In this document: positions 1 through 6,274 of the stretch, piece by piece
Position numbering within the stretch: the first letter of the stretch is position 1
Layout of the letters: every line of letters starts with the position of its first letter
Assembly: GCA_900553295.1 (NCBI GenBank)
Contig: USCR01000027.1
Location: 1 to 20,560 of the forward strand
Source: an uncultured Eubacteriales bacterium
GTDB lineage: Bacteria > Bacillota > Clostridia > Christensenellales > Aristaeellaceae
DNA: 20,560 nucleotides
Direction of reading: 5' to 3'
The notes under the pieces: model-generated
What the model was told of the DNA's origin: nothing
The model's input: the letters and a program-made list of their open reading frames with translations, nothing else
Database searches by the model: none
Position numbers and translations under genes: made by a program

Positions 1-2
1 TG

Positions 3-116
3 CGGTTCAGTGGGCAGGGGGAGAAGCTGGCCTACATGCGCAGGCGGTGCAAGCGTATGGACGGGTGGGGGAAGTGTCTGGTGGCGGTGGGTGCGGGGAG
101 GAAGTATGAGAAATAG
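3..116 (+). CDS. C-terminal end of an unidentified phage-region protein (partial)
   Basis: An open frame runs in from the left edge (frame 3) and stops at TAG 114-116, giving 37 residues that are rich in Arg, Lys and Gly. The last residues read VAVGAGRKYEK. The base composition (G-rich, GC-rich) matches the phage genes downstream and changes abruptly to AT-rich DNA right after the stop, which supports a real gene end. I do not recognise the family. By position before the terminase genes it could be a DNA-metabolism or late-regulator gene, but that is only inference. The other two frames also run through part of this stretch, so the frame choice is tentative. Confidence 0.4.
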   Translation, partial: RFSGQGEKLAYMRRRCKRMDGWGKCLVAVGAGRKYEK

Positions 117-149
117 CAAAAAAATTTTCTCAAAACGTATGAAAATGTC

Positions 150-178
150 TTGACAATAGATAATATCTATACTATAAT
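150..178 (+). promoter_or_regulatory. Consensus sigma-70-type promoter for the small-protein unit
   Basis: The -35 box TTGACA (150-155) and -10 box TATAAT (173-178) are both perfect and are separated by 17 bp. The DNA upstream (117-149) is AT-rich with A and T tracts, like an UP element. Transcription would start near 185, leaving a leader of about 20 nt before the GTG start at 205. This is by far the strongest promoter match in the window. Confidence 0.93.
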
Positions 179-182
179 ATAG
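156..182. promoter_or_regulatory. Candidate operator palindromes overlapping the promoter
   Basis: ATAGAT-AAT-ATCTAT (156-170) is a perfect inverted repeat lying inside the promoter spacer. CTATA-A-TATAG (172-182) is a second one covering the -10 box. A dimeric repressor bound here would block RNA polymerase. AT-rich promoters can form such symmetry by chance, so the operator role is inferred. Confidence 0.5.
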
Positions 183-204
183 CCATGGAAAGGAGGTGAA
201 AACC

Positions 205-321
205 GTGGGACGCAAAAAGAAGCGCCGAAGCGAATGGGCCTTGAAGGCAGCCATCACAACGGCGCTGTTGCAGCTCATTACCGAACTGGTCAAGCTGATC
301 GGGCAATTGCTAGATCGGTAA
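205..321 (+). CDS. Cationic amphipathic small protein, 38 aa
   Basis: A GTG start at 205 is preceded by AAAGGAGGTGA (189-199), a near-perfect anti-16S match with good spacing, and follows the consensus promoter. The product has a strongly basic head (GRKKKRRS, residues 2-9) and then about 26 residues of mixed hydrophobic and charged character from Trp11 to Leu36 (for example TALLQLITELVKLIGQLL), as expected of a membrane-associating amphipathic helix. No enzyme domain is possible at this size. It is the first gene of a three-gene unit ending at a terminator. Possible roles are a toxin-like peptide, a holin-like or membrane-targeted phage peptide, or a small nucleic-acid binder. I do not recognise a named family. 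The excellent promoter and RBS make translation very likely. Confidence 0.75.
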   Translation: MGRKKKRRSEWALKAAITTALLQLITELVKLIGQLLDR

Positions 322-327
322 ATGAGC

Positions 328-356
328 GGGGAGGGAGGCGAAAGCCTCTCCTCCCC
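328..356 (+). other. GNRA-loop hairpin between two small ORFs
   Basis: GGGGAGGGAGGC (328-339) pairs with GCCTC and CCTCCCC (344-348 and 350-356) with one bulged T, closed by a GAAA loop (340-343). No T tract follows, so it is not an intrinsic terminator. It lies just after the first small ORF and 24 bases before the second. It could stabilise the transcript or control translation. Its 5' arm contains an SD-like GGGAGG. Confidence 0.6.
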
Positions 357-379
357 AAGTATAGCATGAACAGCGTCCC

Positions 380-496
380 ATGGCAAGGATGGAGCTGAAT
401 TTGATTCTCAGCGTGGTACAGGTGGTACTGTCCGCGGCGACGCTGATCTTTCTGGTGGTAGCGTACCGCAATTACAGAAAGGAGAAGGACAAGTGA
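380..496 (+). CDS. Single-span membrane small protein, 38 aa (holin-like toxin type?)
   Basis: The frame opens at ATG 380 (alternative ATG 389) and stops at TGA 494-496. After a short N-terminus there is a continuous hydrophobic stretch, residues 8-28 (LILSVVQVVLSAATLIFLVVA), and then a basic tail YRNYRKEKDK. This is one transmembrane helix with a positive C-terminus, which should stay in the cytoplasm. Very short one-helix phage proteins annotated as putative holin-like toxins share this layout, but the family assignment is inference from shape only. No strong RBS precedes either ATG. Translation may depend on the upstream gene or on the hairpin at 328-356. The stop overlaps the next gene (GTGA), suggesting translational coupling. 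Confidence 0.6.
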   Translation: MARMELNLILSVVQVVLSAATLIFLVVAYRNYRKEKDK

Positions 497-681
497 AACT
501 GCGGGCACAGAAAGGAAACGGCGGGCATGTTACAAGCTACAACGTGACCATCGGCAGCCGAGAAGCGCGGGAAGCAGGGCTGCTGAATCCAGATGGCACA
601 TCCAGGCCGATACGGAAAACGGTGGACGTGGAAAACCACAGAATCATCATAGAACTGGATACCACACAGGAAGAGGCATAA
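493..681 (+). CDS. Small protein, 62 aa, possibly AbrB/MazE-like
   Basis: The GTG start at 493 overlaps the upstream TGA (GTGA, 493-496) and has AAGGAG (479-484) at good spacing. The gene stops at TAA 679-681, just before a strong terminator. The central region reads VTIGSREAREAGL followed by a Gly, a basic strand and VENHRIIIELD. This spacing resembles the swapped-hairpin AbrB/SpoVT/MazE fold (I-x4-R-x3-G-[IL] ... D-x-[IV]-I-[IV]), a DNA-binding fold common in antitoxins and transition-state regulators. The fit is by eye and imperfect (no Pro after the first Ile). If correct, it could regulate its own promoter palindromes. Otherwise it is a hypothetical phage protein. Confidence 0.7.
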   Translation: MKLRAQKGNGGHVTSYNVTIGSREAREAGLLNPDGTSRPIRKTVDVENHRIIIELDTTQEEA

Positions 682-684
682 GAG

Positions 685-715
685 AAGGGACTGTTGCGAG
701 ACAGTCCCTTTTTTT
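685..715 (+). terminator. Strong intrinsic terminator closing the small-protein unit
   Basis: AAGGGACTGT (685-694) pairs perfectly with ACAGTCCCTT (701-710), with a six-base loop and a T run at 709-715. It sits four bases after the stop of the 62-aa gene and isolates the small-protein unit from the terminase genes. Confidence 0.93.
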
Positions 716-735
716 GATGTGAAAAAGGCGGGGTT

Positions 736-761
736 TTTTCCCTGGGCGGCGCATGGGAAAA
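736..761. repeat. Inverted repeat just upstream of the small terminase gene
   Basis: TTTTCCC (736-742) and GGGAAAA (755-761) form a 7-bp inverted repeat with a 12-base GC-rich loop. Phage packaging start sites (cos/pac) often lie by or inside the small terminase gene, so it could take part in terminase recognition, but nothing here proves it. Confidence 0.35.
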
Positions 762-797
762 TAGGGGCGTGGGAGGGGACGCGAAGGGGGACAGAAA

Positions 798-1409
798 ATG
801 CCGAGGGACTGGAAGAAAATCGAAACTGATTATATGGGCGGCAATCTGTCCTATGCGAAAATCGCTGAAAAATGGGGCGTTTCCGTGCGTCAGGTGGAGG
901 AGCACGGGCGGAAAAATCACTGGACGGAAAAGCGTCGGGAATTTCGCGGGAAAGTAGCGGCAAGGGCGGAGCAGAAGGCCATCGACAAAAGGGCCAGCCG
1001 GGAGGCGGAGAAGCTGGCGCGGCTGGACGAGGCGGCGGGGCTGATGCTGGAGGGCATTGCGCGGGCGCTGCGGGAGGACCCGGAGCAGCTGCGAAGGCAC
1101 AAGCGCAAGGATGGGGAGATCATCCTGGACATGCTCAACGGTGGGAACGCGGCGGCGCTGGCCAAGGCGCTGGAGACCCTGGCGGGGGTGATACGGGACG
1201 CAAATGGGCTGCCGGGGAAGCTGGACAAGGAGCGGATCACCGACATGCGGGCGCGGCGGAAGCTGGAGCGGCAGAAGGCGGGGCTGGACAGAAAGGACGA
1301 GGACGGGGGCGGCGTGGTGCTGCTGCCCCAGGTGGAGGAAAAGGCGGATGCGGGAGGTATGGAAGCCGCAGCCCAAGCAGGCGCGGTTCATGGCCAGGCC
1401 GGAGTATGA
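798..1409 (+). CDS. terS: Phage terminase small subunit
   Basis: This protein binds the packaging start site and loads the large terminase onto concatemeric phage DNA. It is 203 aa with ATG at 798 preceded by AAGGGGGA (784-791). Residues about 16-40 (GNLSYAKIAEKWGVSVRQVE, then HGRKNHW) form a helix-turn-helix typical of PBSX-like terminase small subunits, with the usual HW plus basic patch after it. The rest is a long charged helical region (about residues 50-180) suited to oligomerisation. The final 62 bases overlap the large subunit gene in another frame, as is common for terS/terL pairs. The terS call rests on the HTH, the size and the position directly before terL. Confidence 0.88.
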   Translation: MPRDWKKIETDYMGGNLSYAKIAEKWGVSVRQVEEHGRKNHWTEKRREFRGKVAARAEQKAIDKRASREAEKLARLDEAAGLMLEGIARALREDPEQLRRHKRKDGEIILDMLNGGNAAALAKALETLAGVIRDANGLPGKLDKERITDMRARRKLERQKAGLDRKDEDGGGVVLLPQVEEKADAGGMEAAAQAGAVHGQAGV

Positions 1410-2787
1410 GGTGCTGTACGGGGGCGCGGCGGGGGGCGGGAAGTCCGACGCGCTACTGTGCGAGGCGCTGCGGCAGGTGCACATTCCCCACTATCGGGGG
1501 CTGATTCTGCGCAAGACGTATCCGCAGCTGTCGGAGCTCATCGACCGGAGCAGGGAGATTTACCGGGCGGCCTTTCCCCGGGCGCGGTACAACGGTACGG
1601 AGCACTTCTGGGCGTTCCCCTCCGGGGCGAAGATTTACTTCGGGGCCATGCAGTACGTGAAGGACCGCATCAACTACCAGGGCAAGCGGTATGACTACAT
1701 CGCCTTTGACGAACTGACGCACTTCTCCTGGGAGGAATACAGCTATCTTTTCTCCCGCAACCGTCCCAGCGGGCCGGGGACGCGGGTCTATATGCGGGCA
1801 AGCACGAACCCGGGCGGGCCGGGGCACGGATGGGTCAAGGAGCGGTTCATCACCGTGGCGCCGCCCATGACCCGGGTGGTGGAGGAGATGGAGCTGCCGG
1901 GGCCGGACGGCAAAAAACGCAAAATGCAGCGGGACCGGATGTTTGTACCGGCGACGGTATACGACAATCAGGAGCTGCTGAAAAACGCGCCGGGGTATCT
2001 GGCCAGCCTGAGCATGCTGCCGGAGGCGGAGAAGAAGGCGCTGCTCCTGGGGGACTGGGACAGCTTTACCGGGCAGGTGTTCACCGAGTGGCGCAACGAC
2101 CCGGCGCACTACGAGGATCAGCGGTGGACGCACGTGGTCAAGCCCTTTCGGATCCCGGACTGGTGGCGGGTCTATCGGGGGTTTGACTGGGGATATGCCA
2201 AGCCCTTTTCCGTGGGCTGGTACGCGGTGGACGGGGAGGGGCGGATGTACCGCATACGGGAATTATACGGCATTGCGCAGGACGGCACGCCCAACGCGGG
2301 GGCCAAGATGCAGGTGGCCGAGGTGGCCCGGGAGATCAAGCGGATCGAGAGCGAGGACGAAAACCTGCGGGGGAAAAGGATTTTCGGCGTGGCGGACCCG
2401 GCCATCTTCCAGGAGAACGGCGGGGCGAGCATTGGGGAGATGATGGAGCGGGAGGGTGTGTACTGGGAGAAGGGCGACCACACGCGCCTGGCGGGGAAGA
2501 TGCAGTTCCATCACCGCCTGGCCTTTGACCGGGAGGGGCGGCCCATGCTCCAGGTGTTCAGCACGTGCAGGCACTTCATCCGCACCATACCGGCGCTGGT
2601 ATATGACCAGCGGGACGTGGAGGACGTGGAAAGCAAGGTAAGCGAGGATCACATCTATGACGAATGCCGGTATGTGCTGATGCTCAACCCCATTGAGGCC
2701 CGGGAGCCGGTGAAGCCGCCCGCGGTGGAGCTGGACGACCCGCTGGACCTGCACAAAAAGCCGGAGGTCAAATTTTACAGAATCTAG
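1348..2787 (+). CDS. terL: Phage terminase large subunit (ATPase-nuclease)
   Basis: This is the packaging motor, which cuts concatemeric DNA and pumps it into the prohead through the portal. I place the start at ATG 1348, 479 aa, because GGAGGA (1334-1339) lies eight bases upstream and the N-terminus then reads KPQPKQARFMARPEYEVLYG, as family members usually begin. The frame remains open further upstream, but that part is only a shadow of terS. The Walker A motif is GGAAGGGKS (residues 25-33), Walker B is YIAFDE (117-122) and the coupling motif is ASTNPGG (151-157). The RNase H-like nuclease domain shows spaced acidic residues at D280 (GFDWGYAKPFSVGW), D350 (GVADPAIF) and D438 (YDECRY). All key motifs look intact. 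It overlaps terS by 62 nt. Confidence 0.96.
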   Translation: MREVWKPQPKQARFMARPEYEVLYGGAAGGGKSDALLCEALRQVHIPHYRGLILRKTYPQLSELIDRSREIYRAAFPRARYNGTEHFWAFPSGAKIYFGAMQYVKDRINYQGKRYDYIAFDELTHFSWEEYSYLFSRNRPSGPGTRVYMRASTNPGGPGHGWVKERFITVAPPMTRVVEEMELPGPDGKKRKMQRDRMFVPATVYDNQELLKNAPGYLASLSMLPEAEKKALLLGDWDSFTGQVFTEWRNDPAHYEDQRWTHVVKPFRIPDWWRVYRGFDWGYAKPFSVGWYAVDGEGRMYRIRELYGIAQDGTPNAGAKMQVAEVAREIKRIESEDENLRGKRIFGVADPAIFQENGGASIGEMMEREGVYWEKGDHTRLAGKMQFHHRLAFDREGRPMLQVFSTCRHFIRTIPALVYDQRDVEDVESKVSEDHIYDECRYVLMLNPIEAREPVKPPAVELDDPLDLHKKPEVKFYRI

Positions 2788-2799
2788 GGGGGCAAGAAG

Positions 2800-4962
2800 A
2801 TGCCAGGGAGAGCACGGGAAGAAGCGTGGAAGGAAAAGGAGCGCGGCCAGGAGAACCGGCAGGCGGAAGGCGGCGCGGCCATAGACAGGGAAGCAGGCAT
2901 GCAGCGGGGAAAAGGCCGGGACAGGGGCGGCGCGGCCATGGACAGGGAAGGCGGCATGCAGCGTGACGGGAGCATGCAGGGCGGAGCCGCGGAGCTTGGC
3001 GCGGCCATGGAAGCGGGGGTGCCACCCCAGGAGCTGGCGGCGGCGGCGGTGGCGCGGCGCGGGCCGGTGGAGGCGCTGATGTCAGCCATGCGGCAGATAC
3101 CCCAGGGTACCGAAAAGCCCAGGAAAAAGCGCATGCTTGCCCGGATCGGCGTGGAGGACATCCAGGAGGCCACGGCGCGGCTGATGCGCTACAAGCAGGG
3201 CAAGGCGGTGCTGGACAGCCGCATTGCGGGCAATGAGGAATGGTGGAAACTGCGGCACTGGGAGGAAATGGCGGGGAGGCCCGGCCAGCGCGAGGAAATA
3301 CGCCCGGCCAGCGCGTGGCTGTTCAATACGCTGCTGAACAAGCACGCGGACGCCATGGACAACTATCCCGAGCCGGTGGTGCTGCCCCGGTCCCGGGACG
3401 ATGAGCGGGAGGCCAAGCAGCTGACCAGCATTCTGCCGGTGGTGCTGGAGAAAAACGGCTATGAAGCGGTGTACGACGCCATGTGGTGGTACAAGCTCAA
3501 GTTTGGCACGGGGGTGCAGGGCGTTTTCTGGAACCCGCGGGTGGACAACGGCGCGGGGGACATTGACGTGCGCAGTGTGGATCTGCTGAACCTGTTCTGG
3601 GAGCCGGGGGTGAAGGACATTCAGGACAGCCGGGACTTTTTCTGCCTGGCGGTGGTGACCGTCGAAGCGCTCCGGGACGCCTACGGGGACAAGGTGAAGG
3701 ACGTGCGGGGCGGGTGGAGCGTACAGCCCCTGGAATATCGCCACGAGGACAACCGGGAGCAGGACGACAAGGCGGTGGTGGTGGACTGGTACTACAAAAA
3801 GAACCAGGACGGGCGCAGGGTGCTGCACTACTGCAAGTATGTGGACAGCGTGATTCTCTACGCCTCGGAGAACGACCCGGACTACGCCCAGCGGGGATAT
3901 TACGATCACGGGCAGTATCCCTTTGTATTCGACCCCATGTTTCCGGTGGAGGACAGCCCGGCGGGCATGGGGTACATTGACGTGCTGCGGCAGCCCCAGG
4001 CCTACATTGACCAGATGAACGCCATCATGCTGAAAAACGCGCACCTGGCGGGGCGGCCACGGTTCATGGTGAAAAATGCCAGCGGGGTGAACGAGGAGGA
4101 GTTCTCCGACTGGGGAAAGGACTTTGTCCACGCGGAGGGGAACCTGGGCGAGGACGCGGTGCGGCAGATTACGGTGGAGGCGCTGCCGCAGAGCGTTTAC
4201 GCGCTGTATGAAAACAAGATCGAGGAGCTCAAGCAGGTTTCGGGCAACGATGACTTCACCCGGGGGAGCGCGTCCAGCGGCGTGACGGCGGCCTCGGCCA
4301 TTGCGGCGCTGCAGGAGGCGGGCAGCAAGCTGAGCCGGGACATGATCAAGAGCAGCTACCGGGCCTTTGCCAAGGTATGCGAGCTATGCGTGGAGCTGAT
4401 ACGGCAATTTTACACGGAGCCGCGCACCTTCCGCATTACGGGGGAAAAGGGCGGGGAGGACTTCACCACCTATGCCTCGGGGGGCATACAGGAGCAGCGC
4501 CTGCCGGAGTACGGCATGGAAAGCGCGCGCAGGCCGGTATTTGACCTGAAGATCAAGAGCCAGAAGAACAGCCCCTTCAGCCGCATTGCCCAGAACGAGA
4601 CGGCCAAGGAGCTCTACGGCATGGGGATTTTCCAGCCGGCCAACGCGGACCAGGCCCTGATGGTGCTGGACATGATGGACTTTGAGGGCAAGGCGCAGGT
4701 GGTGGAAAAGGTGCGCGGCAACGGCACCATGTACCAGCAGATGCAGCAGATGGCCCAGCAGCTCCAACAGCTTTCGGTGATCGTGGACAGGCTCACGGGC
4801 AGCGGGCTGACCCAGGCCATGGACGCGCCGGTCACGGGGCAGGCAGGCAGCCCGGGAGCGGGCGGAAAGGCAAGCCCGTTGACGGCGGCGGTACAGGGCG
4901 GCGCGGGCGTTACGGCAACCACGGCCAGGGACAAGGCCCAGCAGGCAGCCCAGCCCAGATAA
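2800..4962 (+). CDS. Phage portal protein, P22-like, with repetitive N-terminal extension
   Basis: This is the dodecameric ring at the capsid vertex, through which terL packages DNA. It starts at ATG 2800 after a GGGGGG stretch, 12 bases from the terL stop, and is 720 aa long, in the long P22-like portal range. Residues 1 to about 90 are low-complexity, charged and Gly/Met-rich, with a 19-residue repeat beginning GGAAIDREAGMQR (from residue 24). The conserved part starts around residue 95-130, followed by regions such as GNEEWWKLRHWE and WWYKLKFGTGVQGVFWNP. A long helical segment (SAIAALQEAGSKLSRDMIKS) is typical of the portal stem and wing. The C-terminal tail is Gln-rich and then Gly/Ala-rich. 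The family call is by pattern recognition. The neighbouring terL makes it secure as a portal, and the P22-like subtype is less sure. Confidence 0.85.
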   Translation: MPGRAREEAWKEKERGQENRQAEGGAAIDREAGMQRGKGRDRGGAAMDREGGMQRDGSMQGGAAELGAAMEAGVPPQELAAAAVARRGPVEALMSAMRQIPQGTEKPRKKRMLARIGVEDIQEATARLMRYKQGKAVLDSRIAGNEEWWKLRHWEEMAGRPGQREEIRPASAWLFNTLLNKHADAMDNYPEPVVLPRSRDDEREAKQLTSILPVVLEKNGYEAVYDAMWWYKLKFGTGVQGVFWNPRVDNGAGDIDVRSVDLLNLFWEPGVKDIQDSRDFFCLAVVTVEALRDAYGDKVKDVRGGWSVQPLEYRHEDNREQDDKAVVVDWYYKKNQDGRRVLHYCKYVDSVILYASENDPDYAQRGYYDHGQYPFVFDPMFPVEDSPAGMGYIDVLRQPQAYIDQMNAIMLKNAHLAGRPRFMVKNASGVNEEEFSDWGKDFVHAEGNLGEDAVRQITVEALPQSVYALYENKIEELKQVSGNDDFTRGSASSGVTAASAIAALQEAGSKLSRDMIKSSYRAFAKVCELCVELIRQFYTEPRTFRITGEKGGEDFTTYASGGIQEQRLPEYGMESARRPVFDLKIKSQKNSPFSRIAQNETAKELYGMGIFQPANADQALMVLDMMDFEGKAQVVEKVRGNGTMYQQMQQMAQQLQQLSVIVDRLTGSGLTQAMDAPVTGQAGSPGAGGKASPLTAAVQGGAGVTATTARDKAQQAAQPR
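2869..2963 (+). repeat. 38-bp in-frame direct repeat in the portal N-terminus
   Basis: Copies at 2869-2906 and 2926-2963 differ at three of 38 positions and are offset by 57 bp (19 codons). Each encodes GGAA-[IM]-DRE-[AG]-GMQR. A partial third protein copy (GGAAELGAAM) follows. The repeat lies in the low-complexity extension before the conserved portal fold. Confidence 0.85.
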
Positions 4963-4971
4963 GGAGGGAGT

Positions 4972-6264
4972 ATGGCACAATTCAACGTGACCATGCCGGC
5001 GACCAACAGCAGCGACCCGGTGGTGCTGCGCCGCTACATAGGCAAGCTGGTGGAGGAGCTGCGCTACACCCTTTCCAACCTGGACGACAGCAACATCAGC
5101 CGGGCGGGCATCAGCCTGACGAAAATTCAAGGGGTGGACGCGGAGCTGGCCAGGATCACCCAGGCGGAGATCGGAAAGGTAAAGATCGGCGCGGCGCAGA
5201 TCCAGGACCTGAAAGCACAGGTGGCGCAGATCGTCACGGCGGTGATTCAGACGGCGGTGATTGACTGGGCGCAGATCGAGGAGCTGAAGGCGGCCATCAT
5301 CGAGGTGTTGCACGCGGAAATCCAGGTGGGCACCTTCACCCTGGCGGAGGTGGAGAACCTGCTGGCGGAGGCGCTGGTGCTGAAAAAGGGCACGGCGGAG
5401 AGCATGTACATCACCAACCTGGCGGTGACCTCGGCCAACCTGCTCAGCGCCATGCTGGGCAAGCTGGTTTTGAAGGGCGAAGATGGGAGGTATTACCAGG
5501 TGATGATCGGTGCGGATGGAACCATCCACACCCAGGAAGTGCAGCCTTCGGAAGCGGAAATCGAAGCCGGGGAAACGGAAAGCGGGCAGGGCATTGTGGA
5601 CACCAGCGCCAACTTTGCGGACCTGACGGCCCAGAATATCAAGGGGAACGAAGGCATTTTCCAGACCATCCTTGCCCAGAGCCTGACGGCGGGGAAGCTC
5701 ACCGCGGGGGAAGCGATGATTGCCTCGGCGACCATCCCGACCCTGTACGCCACGTCCATTCAGGCCATTGGGAACAGCCTGGATTTATCGGCCAATGAAT
5801 CCATCAGCCTGATTGTGGGCGGGAATGTGCAGGCGCTGGAAGGGCTGATTTACGACGCCCAGGAACAGCTGGGAGACATCGAAAGCGCGCTGGGGAACAA
5901 GGCCGATCAGGAGACGGTGCTGCGCCTTTCCACGGAGCTGACGCAGACGGCCCAGGGGATCACGGCGGTGATCAACCGGGTGGAGGCGGTGGAAGGCGAG
6001 AACGCGGAGGTCGGGGAGATCCTGGCGGCATATCAGCTGACCTTCCGCATGGACGCGGACGGGGTGACCATTGGCAAAAGCAACAGCGGTTTTGACGTGC
6101 GGATCGACAATGAAAAGCTGTCCTTTCGGGAAAACGGGCAGGAGATCGCCTACGTAAGCAACAGCCAGCTTTTTATCACGGCAGCTGAGATCACCCAGAG
6201 CCTGACCATCGGGAATTATCGCTTTTCGAGAATGGAGGACGGCAGCCTGGCGCTGCTGATGTAA
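4972..6264 (+). CDS. Phage tail-tip / baseplate-associated structural protein
   Basis: This 430-aa protein begins at ATG 4972 right after AAGGAGGGAG (4961-4970), nine bases from the portal stop. Residues about 40-150 are strand-forming repeats around segments such as KIGAAQIQDLKAQVAQI and AVIDWAQIEELKAAI, as in elongated tail-tip or fibre shafts. A predicted coiled-coil-like stretch lies around residues 285-345. The last 80 or so residues (DADGVTIGKSNSGFDVRIDN, ENGQEIAYVSNSQLFITAAE) match the C-terminal module often seen at the end of Firmicute phage tail-associated (Tal/minor structural) proteins. A typical Tal protein is much longer and carries a baseplate hub domain at its N-terminus. That domain is absent here, so this is either a short fibre-shaft protein or a reduced Tal. 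It likely works with the fibre protein next to it. Confidence 0.75.
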   Translation: MAQFNVTMPATNSSDPVVLRRYIGKLVEELRYTLSNLDDSNISRAGISLTKIQGVDAELARITQAEIGKVKIGAAQIQDLKAQVAQIVTAVIQTAVIDWAQIEELKAAIIEVLHAEIQVGTFTLAEVENLLAEALVLKKGTAESMYITNLAVTSANLLSAMLGKLVLKGEDGRYYQVMIGADGTIHTQEVQPSEAEIEAGETESGQGIVDTSANFADLTAQNIKGNEGIFQTILAQSLTAGKLTAGEAMIASATIPTLYATSIQAIGNSLDLSANESISLIVGGNVQALEGLIYDAQEQLGDIESALGNKADQETVLRLSTELTQTAQGITAVINRVEAVEGENAEVGEILAAYQLTFRMDADGVTIGKSNSGFDVRIDNEKLSFRENGQEIAYVSNSQLFITAAEITQSLTIGNYRFSRMEDGSLALLM

Positions 6265-6274
6265 GGGGGACAGT

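Noticed and set aside
537..1484. Long - strand open frame over the small-protein unit and terS
   Set aside because: It reads antisense through the terminator hairpin and terS. It is Pro/Arg/Leu-rich with no motif.
872..1504. Gly/Ala-rich + strand frame overlapping terS and terL
   Set aside because: It is an out-of-frame shadow of two well-supported genes.
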